11,893 bases of DNA, from the NCBI GenBank assembly GCA_002313415.1, contig DCBH01000089.1:1-11893 (forward strand), written 5' to 3'. Source of the stretch: Flavobacteriales bacterium UBA1112 (lineage in GTDB: Bacteria > Bacteroidota > Bacteroidia > Flavobacteriales_D > Sanyastnellaceae). Below the pieces are notes generated by a model. The model saw only the letters and a program-made list of their open reading frames with translations, had not been told where the DNA came from and ran no database searches. This document shows, in pieces, positions 6,778 through 11,893 of the stretch (positions are counted from its first letter, which is position 1; each line of letters opens with the position of its first letter). A program made the position numbers and the translations under genes.

Positions 6778-8022
6778 ATGCAACATGCTGATTCCCCAGA
6801 TGGGAAATACGACGTGGTGGTTGTGGGCGGTGGAATCGTCGGTGCGGCTACCTTCTACAAACTTCAAAAGCGCTTCCCTGAAAAGCGGATGCTCTTGATT
6901 GACAAGATGCCTCATCTTGCCGAACATCAAACCGGCAACAACTCTGGGGTCATCCATTCGGGTTTGTACTACAAGCCCGGGTCATTGAAGGCCACAAACT
7001 GTGTGCGCGGGCGTCGGGAACTCGTTCAATTTTGCAAAGATCACAAGGTGCCGCACGACGTATGTGGCAAAGTGGTCGTGGCTGCCGACGAGACTGAACT
7101 CCCCATGCTCGAAAAGATTCATGGCCTCGGTCGTCAAAATGAAATTGAGAATCTCGAGCGCATCGACGCCGACCAACTTCAGGAGATAGAGCCTCATTGT
7201 CGTGGAGTTGCGGCGTTGTGGGTGGGGTGCACGGGCATCGTTGATTTTCGTGACGCCACCCAAAAGATGGCTGATGTGGCACTTGCCATACAGCCTCAAA
7301 GCGAAATTCGTCTCGGTGAGGAAGTGGTGGATCTTGGTCCAGAAGGGAAGGGCTCAATCATTCGTACGCTCGTTGCGGGAGAGGCCAAAACATATCACGC
7401 CGACAAGGTCGTGGTTTGTGCAGGACTCCAAGCGGACCGGCTGGCCCGCAAGGACGGTGTCGCGTTGAAGGAGCGCGTGGTTGGATTCCGAGGCGATTAT
7501 TACGAGTTGGAAGATCACGCCAAGCACAAGGTCAGCAATCTGATTTATCCGGTACCCAATCCCGATTTTCCTTTTCTCGGTGTGCACTTCACCCGGATGA
7601 CCAATGGAGAGATTGAGTGCGGTCCCAATGCCGTTTTCACGTTCAAGCGCGAGGGCTACGGCAAAACTGACTTTGACTTGCGCGATACATTTGAGGCATT
7701 GGGGTACGCGGGAACATGGAAGTTGTTCTTCAACAACATGGCGTTTGGCATCAATGAGTACCGCCGTGCCTTTTCCAAGCGATTGTTCTTGAAGACACTT
7801 CAGCGTCTTGTCCCCTCATTGACCATGGACGACATACGGCCTGGCCGATCGGGAGTAAGAGCTTTGATGCTCAGTCAGGACGGCGACACACGCGACGATT
7901 TCCGGATCGAGACCACGGACAGGTCGATTCACGTGTTGAATGCTCCGTCACCCGCTGCCACAGCTTCACTGGCAATAGGAGATTACGTGGCCGACCGCTT
8001 TCAGGAGCGGTTCGAGGTTTGA
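6778..8022 (+). CDS. lhgO: L-2-hydroxyglutarate oxidase
   Basis: An FAD-dependent enzyme of the LhgO/L2HGDH family that oxidises L-2-hydroxyglutarate to 2-oxoglutarate, either removing this metabolic by-product or feeding electrons to the respiratory chain at the membrane. The 414-residue length is close to that of E. coli LhgO. An FAD-binding DVVVVGGGIVG lies at residues 12-22. Family motifs include GNNSGVIHSGLYYKPGSLKA, VPNPDFPFLGVHFTRM, GEIECGPNAVFTFKREGYGK, RPGRSGVRA and the C-terminal NAPSPAATASLAIG. An ATG at 6727 would add 17 residues of non-family sequence and would overlap the transporter start codon, so I prefer 6778. It converges on the orphan minus-strand unit downstream. Confidence 0.93.
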   Translation: MQHADSPDGKYDVVVVGGGIVGAATFYKLQKRFPEKRMLLIDKMPHLAEHQTGNNSGVIHSGLYYKPGSLKATNCVRGRRELVQFCKDHKVPHDVCGKVVVAADETELPMLEKIHGLGRQNEIENLERIDADQLQEIEPHCRGVAALWVGCTGIVDFRDATQKMADVALAIQPQSEIRLGEEVVDLGPEGKGSIIRTLVAGEAKTYHADKVVVCAGLQADRLARKDGVALKERVVGFRGDYYELEDHAKHKVSNLIYPVPNPDFPFLGVHFTRMTNGEIECGPNAVFTFKREGYGKTDFDLRDTFEALGYAGTWKLFFNNMAFGINEYRRAFSKRLFLKTLQRLVPSLTMDDIRPGRSGVRALMLSQDGDTRDDFRIETTDRSIHVLNAPSPAATASLAIGDYVADRFQERFEV

Positions 8023-8070
8023 CAGGATGGAGGAATGCCCAACGTGACATTCTCGTTTCAACTTGCCGCA

Positions 8071-8097
8071 TAAAAAAAGCCGCCCCGTGGGGGCGGC
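8071..8097 (-). terminator. strong GC-rich terminator, best read on the minus strand
   Basis: GCCGCCCC (8079-8086) and GGGGCGGC (8090-8097) form a perfect 8-bp stem with a GTG loop. Seven T follow on the minus strand (A tract 8072-8078), while the plus-strand tail is only CTTCTCGTC. The polarity therefore points to a minus-strand transcript ending here, although the hairpin may also serve lhgO. Confidence 0.75.
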
Positions 8098-8240
8098 CTT
8101 CTCGTCTAACCAAAACCATTTCATGTCCGCGATTGTCTCGCTTTCATGTTGAAAAACCATGTTCTGGTCCTCCTACGCATCTCATGCGGAAAAGGTTACG
8201 TAAGGTTCTTTAGAATGACGAAAGCAGGGAAGCGTTTGGG
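8098..8240 (-). other. candidate orphan minus-strand transcript (sRNA or short ORF)
   Basis: This stretch lies between the tRNA-Pro terminator and another minus-strand terminator and contains no recognised gene. On the minus strand it has a small perfect hairpin (CGCAT-GAG-ATGCG, 8188-8176), a perfect AGGAGG (8174-8169) 8 nt before an ATG at 8160, and a frame starting MVFQHESETIADMKWFWLDE that runs into the terminator and would end only inside lhgO (7966). No TAnnTTTG box is convincing. A direct repeat AAGGTT (8192-8197, 8202-8207) overlaps a TTACGTAA palindrome (8196-8203). It may be an sRNA, a leader-peptide relic or nothing. Confidence 0.25.
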
Positions 8241-8242
8241 GA

Positions 8243-8273
8243 CAAAAAAACCGCTCACGGACTGTGAGCGGTT
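8243..8273 (-). terminator. terminator of tRNA-Pro
   Basis: On the minus strand AACCGCTCAC pairs with GTGAGCGGTT around a 5-nt loop, and a run of seven T (A tract 8244-8250, partly shared with the stem) follows. It begins 8 nt after the tRNA 3' end. Confidence 0.88.
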
Positions 8274-8280
8274 GATGTAG

Positions 8281-8355
8281 TCGGGGCGGCAGGATTCGAA
8301 CCTGCGCTCTCCTGGTCCCAAACCAGGCGCCTTAACCGGGCTGGGCCACGCCCCG
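8281..8355 (-). tRNA. trnP: tRNA-Pro (anticodon UGG)
   Basis: The acceptor arms CGGGGCG and CGCCCCG pair fully, with discriminator A. The anticodon stem CCTGG/CCAGG encloses loop TTTGGGA, giving UGG. The T arm is GCAGG-TTCGAAT-CCTGC. The 3' CCA is not encoded, so it must be added after transcription. Confidence 0.96.
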
Positions 8356-8373
8356 CCTCGTGATTGAGGACCG

Positions 8374-8381
8374 CAAAGATA
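8374..8381 (-). promoter_or_regulatory. -7 box of tRNA-Pro
   Basis: The minus strand reads TATCTTTG, a perfect match to TAnnTTTG, 18 nt before the tRNA 5' end. No TTG is placed at the usual -33 distance. The gene is downstream of the kelch gene on the same strand, and no kelch-gene terminator is evident in 8356-8450. Confidence 0.55.
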
Positions 8382-8450
8382 GTACGCTTTTTCCTTCCAC
8401 CATCCCCAGTGCCTAGATTTATTGAGCCTCAGAAGGGATGCGGTGTTGCT

Positions 8451-10322
8451 TCATTGCTTGACCACGCGAAGCTCACGTCTAGATCGACCATCGCGAAAGC
8501 GAATCACGTAGAGCCCCGAGGGCCAATCGGATACATCAAGGGTGGTGTTGCCACGCTCCTGCGCTGTGAACAGTCGTTGTCCAAGCGCCGTCCAAACTTC
8601 GAGGGTCCCCGCACCTTCGATTCCTGTGAGATTGAGGGTTTGGCTCGTAGGATTGGGATAAGCTTCAAGGTTCAAAGCTTCAAGTTGTGCTTCCAAGGAT
8701 GATGCCTCCGCATCGACAGCTCGGAAGGACAGACGCAGCTCCGAAAATTCAGATTCACCGTCGTATTCAAAAATGTTGTAATCAGTGAAGGGATTGCCTG
8801 GTATTTCGAATGTGGTCAGCGTGAAAGATCCAGATTCTGAATTCCAATTGCCCACCATGCCGTCGCCATATTCGTCTGTCAAAATCAGTTCATAACATCC
8901 CTCTGCTGGCAGGTCAACATCGATTTCGTAACTCTCATTGGAATTGTAGGTCCCAGCGGGAGCACCCGCAACTTGATTGCCTTCGTTGTCGACAATTTGC
9001 CAACCCGTCTCGTCTCCCCATTCGTCCGTGGTGATGCTGACAACGCAGGTCAGATATGCTTCAGGCAATTCTGTGGGCTGTACTGTGAAGGTGTTGTTGC
9101 TGGTGTCTTCATCGTCTTCTTCGATCAGGAGTTCGAAGTTATTTAAGCTGGATGTATCATAATTGCCCAGGACCACTCCTGTTGTCTCGTAGCTGGCCAA
9201 TGTTCCGCTCCATGGCTGAGAAAGCAGAACGGCGCCATCGGAAACCATGGAAAGGGTGAGGGTGAATTGCCCCGATGCACCTAGGTTTTGGATTTCTGCA
9301 ACGATGGGGTCATTTGCATCACCACAACCGTCGTATGCTCCGAGAAATCCGGTCAGAGCAACATCGTTTTCAGTTTCGGGAACGAGATTGAATTTGTAGT
9401 TCGATGCGACATACAAATCTGACGCGGGGTCTGCGGTTGTTCCCTGCATGAAGTAGACCACATCGTCAATGATGAAGGATGCCGGTGCCCACCGTGACCA
9501 CCCTGGATGAGATGGCCACTCTGACCATGCATCCGTGGCTGGATTGTAGGCCCAAAATTCACCATCCTCCATGGAGCTGTGGTCTTCGCCATCTCCGCTG
9601 AGGACATACCCCAATCCATTGTGTGAAAATTGGGTTCCAGCGACGCGACCTTCGGCAGGGAGCTCAGCGACCTCTGTCCATGATTCGGAACTGGGGTCAT
9701 ACGCATACCATGTGTTGAAGATGTTGCTTCCGCTGTGTCCAAATCCGGTGTAGACAATACCGTCGATGCCAAACTGGTAGGGGTGATGGCGAGGTGACGC
9801 GGGGAGACTGGGCTTTTGGCTCCATGAATTTGTAGCCATGTCGTAGTCCCACCAGTCACCAAGGTCACCGGAAAGCCCTGATCCAAGCCCCATGTAAATG
9901 TGGCCGTCCATGGCAACAAATGCAGGATGATATCGAGGCTCGCAAGGGCAAGACGCCATTTCCGTCCACGTTTCTGAAATTGGATTGAACTTCCACAAGT
10001 CATTCAAAGCGCCGTCGTTTCCAAGGCCAAAACCCATCCACGCTTCTCCATTCCAAGTATCTCCAATGGTATACCCCCGGGCCTCACCTGGAAAATCTTG
10101 CATGGTCGACCAGGAGTCGCTGGCAGGGTTGTACCTGAAGACGTTGTCGCTAAATCCATCAGGCGTTTGGCCTGCAACAAGAAAGCCTTCTCCTCCCAGA
10201 GCGAATCCAAAGCTGTGGTCACTTAAAAATCCATTGGGAACTGGTGCAAAAGGGGTCCACGATTGCGCTGAAGCAGTCAGGAAACAAAAGGCACACATTG
10301 CGAAAAAGGGTAGGCGAATCAT
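8451..10322 (-). CDS. secreted kelch-propeller protein with T9SS sorting domain
   Basis: A 623-residue exported protein. The signal peptide is MIRLPFFAMCAFCFLTASAQ (1-20). Residues 21-312 form about six kelch blades, each with a pattern like YDPSSESWTEVAELP (207-222) and a preceding hydrophobic strand; the opening SWTPFAPVP probably closes the last blade. Residues about 318-415 look like a CARDB-type beta domain (VALTGFLGAY, VAEIQNLGASGQFTLTL). Residues 425-505 hold a TTDEWGDETGW...CYELILTDEYGDGM module common in T9SS cargo. Residues 549-623 are the type A sorting domain (LEAYPNPTSQTLNL ... GLYVIRF ... ELRVVKQ), predicting export and surface attachment or release by T9SS. The ATG at 10322 is chosen over a TTG nine codons upstream because it starts the signal peptide. 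Ligand unknown. Confidence 0.92.
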   Translation of the reverse strand: MIRLPFFAMCAFCFLTASAQSWTPFAPVPNGFLSDHSFGFALGGEGFLVAGQTPDGFSDNVFRYNPASDSWSTMQDFPGEARGYTIGDTWNGEAWMGFGLGNDGALNDLWKFNPISETWTEMASCPCEPRYHPAFVAMDGHIYMGLGSGLSGDLGDWWDYDMATNSWSQKPSLPASPRHHPYQFGIDGIVYTGFGHSGSNIFNTWYAYDPSSESWTEVAELPAEGRVAGTQFSHNGLGYVLSGDGEDHSSMEDGEFWAYNPATDAWSEWPSHPGWSRWAPASFIIDDVVYFMQGTTADPASDLYVASNYKFNLVPETENDVALTGFLGAYDGCGDANDPIVAEIQNLGASGQFTLTLSMVSDGAVLLSQPWSGTLASYETTGVVLGNYDTSSLNNFELLIEEDDEDTSNNTFTVQPTELPEAYLTCVVSITTDEWGDETGWQIVDNEGNQVAGAPAGTYNSNESYEIDVDLPAEGCYELILTDEYGDGMVGNWNSESGSFTLTTFEIPGNPFTDYNIFEYDGESEFSELRLSFRAVDAEASSLEAQLEALNLEAYPNPTSQTLNLTGIEGAGTLEVWTALGQRLFTAQERGNTTLDVSDWPSGLYVIRFRDGRSRRELRVVKQ

Positions 10323-10326
10323 GGCG

Positions 10327-10356
10327 CGAAAATAGAGCGTGTTGAGCAAGGAACAA
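10327..10356 (-). promoter_or_regulatory. promoter of the kelch/T9SS gene
   Basis: The minus strand has TTG (10356-10354), a 19-nt spacer and TATTTTCG (10334-10327), followed by CGCC and the ATG at 10322. Both promoter elements are present at plausible spacing, and the start codon falls about where transcription would begin. Confidence 0.5.
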
Positions 10357-10485
10357 CTTCAAAAGAGCAGCGAATGTTGCAACTGTCGCCCCCTTTTTTT
10401 CAGGATTGCATCTCCTCTTGAGACATCAACTGAGTTTCCAATGTTTGCCATTTTTTGGCGTATTCCCCGAGCATTCCTTGAATGC

Positions 10486-10513
10486 AAAAAGCCAGCGCAA
10501 GAGCGCTGGCTTT
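10486..10513 (-). terminator. terminator of tRNA-Ser
   Basis: On the minus strand GCCAGCGC and GCGCTGGC pair perfectly around a 4-nt loop, and a run of five T (A tract 10486-10490) follows. It begins about 10 nt after the tRNA 3' end. Between here and the kelch gene start (10323-10485) I see only that gene's promoter and a small GCCA/TGGC hairpin. Confidence 0.88.
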
Positions 10514-10522
10514 CGACTTGTG

Positions 10523-10606
10523 CGGAGAGACCGAGATTCGAACTCGGGGACCAATAAATCGGTCACAGCTTAGCAGGCTGCTGCATTACCACTCTGCCAC
10601 CTCTCC
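10523..10606 (-). tRNA. trnS: tRNA-Ser (anticodon GCU)
   Basis: The acceptor arms GGAGAGG and TCTCTCC pair with one G-U, with discriminator G. The anticodon loop CTGCTAA gives GCU. A long variable arm (GACC/GGTC) and T arm CCGAG-TTCGAAT-CTCGG identify a class II serine tRNA. The 3' CCA is not encoded. Confidence 0.96.
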
Positions 10607-10651
10607 AAAAAATTCCGCGGCGACGGTTGCAATTAAAAGCTCGCGGGAGGG

Positions 10652-10680
10652 CAAAAATAGTGAAATCCTTACATGCGCAA
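10652..10680 (-). promoter_or_regulatory. promoter of tRNA-Ser
   Basis: The minus strand has TTG (10680-10678), an 18-nt spacer and TATTTTTG (10659-10652), a perfect Bacteroidota-type -7 element. It leaves a 5' leader of roughly 40 nt before the tRNA. This is the best-formed promoter in the window. Confidence 0.65.
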
Positions 10681-10706
10681 CGGCCCATGCTGAAGTAGTT
10701 TGTATC

Positions 10707-10734
10707 TTGCACACTCGAGTAGCGTGATACATTG
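10707..10734 (+). promoter_or_regulatory. promoter of the CCSKGA-repeat gene
   Basis: TTG (10707-10709), an 18-nt spacer and TACATTG (10728-10734), one T short of TAnnTTTG. The spacing equals that of the tRNA-Ser promoter. A 5' leader of about 20 nt would precede the ATG at 10761. Confidence 0.5.
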
Positions 10735-10760
10735 ACTCGTACTAAAGAAACTCAACAACC

Positions 10761-11171
10761 ATGAAGAAGATATTTTTCCTCGGAGCCTTCGCATTTTTTG
10801 CGTTTGCTGCTTCAGCACAGTCCACGGAAGCTCCTGCTGACAAAAAGGCCAAGACTGAGCAAACCTGCTCGAAAGACGCCAACAAATCCACCGCAGACAA
10901 GTCCAAATCTTCCAGCTGTTGTTCCAAAGGTGCATCTGCATCGACTGACAGCAAGTCTGCCATGACCGACAACTCAAAGTCTGCGGGATGCTGCTCGAAG
11001 GGCGCCTCTGCAACTGCCAACACCAAGGGTGCTTCTTGCAGCAAGTCATCTTCTGCCTCTTCCGGGTGTTGTTCCAAGGGTGCGGCTGCTGACGCTGGCG
11101 ACAAGAAGTCCAAAAGAGACAGAAAGCGCGGAGGCACCAAAACTGCGCGACTGACGTCCAGCGGCCAGTAA
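10761..11171 (+). CDS. small secreted Cys-rich protein with CCSKGA repeats
   Basis: I do not recognise a named family. The 136 residues start with a clear signal peptide (MKKIFFLGAFAFFAFAASAQ). The mature part is low-complexity Ser/Lys/Ala with eight cysteines at 36, 53, 54, 77, 78, 93, 103 and 104, each single Cys or Cys pair followed by SK. Three copies read CCSKGA, spaced 24 and 26 residues apart. The C-terminus is strongly basic (KKSKRDRKRGGTK, 115-127). Paired cysteines suggest soft-metal binding or thiol redox chemistry in the periplasm, which is inference. The repeat units differ in codon use (TGTTGT, TGCTGC, TGTTGT), so they are not a recent duplication. It has its own promoter and terminator and appears monocistronic. 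Coding status is well supported by the signal peptide, the repeats and the flanking signals. Confidence 0.82.
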   Translation: MKKIFFLGAFAFFAFAASAQSTEAPADKKAKTEQTCSKDANKSTADKSKSSSCCSKGASASTDSKSAMTDNSKSAGCCSKGASATANTKGASCSKSSSASSGCCSKGAAADAGDKKSKRDRKRGGTKTARLTSSGQ

Positions 11172-11201
11172 TTGACGTTTTAGGCATGTACCAAATGAAT
11201 C

Positions 11202-11224
11202 AGGGGCTGCTGCAGCCCCTTTTT
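11202..11224 (+). terminator. terminator of the CCSKGA-repeat gene
   Basis: AGGGGCTG (11202-11209) and CAGCCCCT (11213-11220) form a perfect 8-bp stem with a CTG loop, followed by TTTT, C and TTT. It lies 30 nt after the stop codon. Confidence 0.87.
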
Positions 11225-11234
11225 CTTTGCAGCT

Positions 11235-11242
11235 TACATTCG
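11235..11242 (+). promoter_or_regulatory. -7-like box upstream of the gene at 11292
   Basis: TACATTCG matches the TAnnTTCG form seen elsewhere in the window. Transcription from it would leave a 5' leader of roughly 45 nt before the ATG at 11292. A different, out-of-frame ATG (11248) lies 5 nt after the box. No TTG is found at the -33 spacing. Confidence 0.4.
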
Positions 11243-11291
11243 GGTCGATGAGGGCTAACCTCAATCTCTCGTTCAATCAAACATTCATCCC

Positions 11292-11762
11292 ATGTCCCAT
11301 CGCATTTTCACGACTCGATTTTCTGCATTTTGCCTTCTCATGGCATTGCTTGCTCTGGCTGATGTGCAAGTGCAGGCCCAAAGCGAATTCACGTATTTCA
11401 CAGTGGTTGAGTCCATCGTGCCTGGTGGCGTCGGTCGCTCCAGAATCATATCAGCCACTGAAGAACGAAATCACGAGGATTACATCTCGATTAATGGAAA
11501 AGATGGACGCAACAAGTCGAAGCGAGGTGACATTCGAATGGAAACCTTTGAAGAAATCAAGTTGCTCAACTTCTACAGCATTGCCGGACTCCGCTTTCAG
11601 AACATTGCAGCCAATGATGCCATCATTAGCAGCAAAGTCAATGCAATGATGGCAGAGGGTTGGGAATTGATCAGCATCAATTCTGGAGTTGAATCTGATG
11701 CGGGAGAGGACGACGGCAATGGCATTTTCATCACTCGCTTCTACTTCAAACGCGAGAAGTAA
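11292..11762 (+). CDS. exported protein of unknown function, DUF4177-like
   Basis: A 156-residue protein with a signal peptide ending near VQAQ (residues 26-29). The mature part opens with FTYFTVVESIVPGGVGRSRII (33-53), has a charged middle (NGKDGRNKSKRGDIRMETFEE), then KLLNFYSIAGLRFQNIAANDAIISSKVNAMMAEGWELISI and ends GVESDAGEDDGNGIFITRFYFKR. The pattern of an opening beta-strand, a helix, then GWEL and a closing strand resembles the DUF4177 alpha/beta fold, and I believe similar proteins with the same PGGxGRSR and ESDAGxDDGNGIFITR blocks occur across Bacteroidota; neither was checked by search. It lacks any catalytic signature I know. The ATG at 11292 is chosen because it starts the signal peptide. 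It stands alone between terminators. Confidence 0.8.
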   Translation: MSHRIFTTRFSAFCLLMALLALADVQVQAQSEFTYFTVVESIVPGGVGRSRIISATEERNHEDYISINGKDGRNKSKRGDIRMETFEEIKLLNFYSIAGLRFQNIAANDAIISSKVNAMMAEGWELISINSGVESDAGEDDGNGIFITRFYFKREK

Positions 11763-11775
11763 CCACGGAGCACTT

Positions 11776-11802
11776 AATCTGCCCCAGCTTATCTGGCAGA
11801 TT
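11776..11802 (+). terminator. stem-loop after the gene at 11292, possible terminator
   Basis: AATCTG pairs with CAGATT (11776-11781, 11797-11802) and CCAG with CTGG (11784-11787, 11793-11796), with a CC bulge and CTTAT loop. The tail CTTAGGATTCTATC has no continuous T run, so termination is less certain than for the other hairpins. Confidence 0.4.
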
Positions 11803-11852
11803 CTTAGGATTCTATCTTCATCTTTGCCTCGCTGAGCAACGGCTCAGGATTT

Positions 11853-11893
11853 GGTCCCATAGCTCAACAGGATAGAGCATCTGCCTTCTAAGC
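11853..11893 (+). tRNA. trnR: tRNA-Arg (anticodon UCU), cut by the window end
   Basis: The sequence starts GGTCCCA-TA, with D stem GCTC/GAGC, then anticodon stem TCTGC and loop CTTCTAA, giving UCU. The 3' half lies beyond the window. A perfect hairpin CTGAGC-AACG-GCTCAG (11832-11847) lies 5 nt upstream. CATCTTTG (11819-11826), one base from TAnnTTTG, is a possible -7 box. Confidence 0.9.

Noticed and set aside
7966..8160. 64-residue minus-strand frame as a real protein gene
   Set aside because: It reads straight through a strong terminator and ends antisense inside lhgO; only its start region is of interest, and that is reported as a candidate transcript.
10359..10451. 30-codon minus-strand frame upstream of the kelch gene (MANIGNSVDVS...)
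   Set aside because: It has no promoter-like box, ribosome site or homology I recognise, and it overlaps the -33 region of the kelch promoter.
10339..10727. Two small plus-strand frames containing RFELG and EIRTRG
   Set aside because: These peptides are the usual artefact of translating the antisense strand of a tRNA, here tRNA-Ser.
10917..11085. CCSKGA-coding repeats as a CRISPR array or DNA tandem repeat
   Set aside because: The units are diverged at the DNA level, keep the reading frame and are irregularly spaced, so the repetition is in the protein.

Overview
The window looks like a chromosomal segment of a Bacteroidota bacterium, probably a marine-type Flavobacteriales relative. Four things point there: a secreted protein with a type IX secretion (T9SS) C-terminal sorting domain, several signal peptides of the MKK...SAQ type, the DUF5606 / HsdR-N-like / holA neighbourhood typical of that phylum, and promoter-like boxes close to the Bacteroidota -7 consensus TAnnTTTG with almost no Shine-Dalgarno sites. 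GC content is near 50% by eye. Genus cannot be read from the sequence.

Layout. Positions 1-2014 hold a minus-strand block: the first codons of an unknown gene leaving the window, a 3-hydroxybutyryl-CoA dehydrogenase, a DUF5606 protein and an HsdR-N-like PD-(D/E)XK protein. Across a 38-bp divergent gap, a plus-strand block runs holA (DNA polymerase III delta), hemE (uroporphyrinogen decarboxylase) and an OmpA-family surface protein that overlaps hemE by 4 nt; it ends at a strong terminator at 5362-5387. Convergent to it is a UMF1-type MFS transporter, which is divergent from an L-2-hydroxyglutarate oxidase gene (lhgO). The gap between those two carries a perfect 7-bp inverted repeat.

Positions 8023-10606 hold two minus-strand tRNAs (Pro-UGG and Ser-GCU), each with a -7-like box and a terminator, flanking a 623-residue kelch-propeller protein with a T9SS tail. 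Between lhgO and tRNA-Pro is a short orphan minus-strand stretch with its own terminator and a perfect Shine-Dalgarno sequence. The right end has two small secreted proteins: a Cys-rich CCSKGA-repeat protein and a conserved-looking exported protein of unknown function. It finishes with a tRNA-Arg(UCU) cut by the window edge.

This is mostly housekeeping and cell-surface DNA. I see no phage, insertion sequence, CRISPR array or defence island. The most interesting signals are (i) TAnnTT[T/C]G-like boxes only 4-7 nt before many start codons, suggesting widespread leaderless transcripts, (ii) the CCSKGA Cys-rich secreted protein, and (iii) the orphan unit at about 8071-8240.
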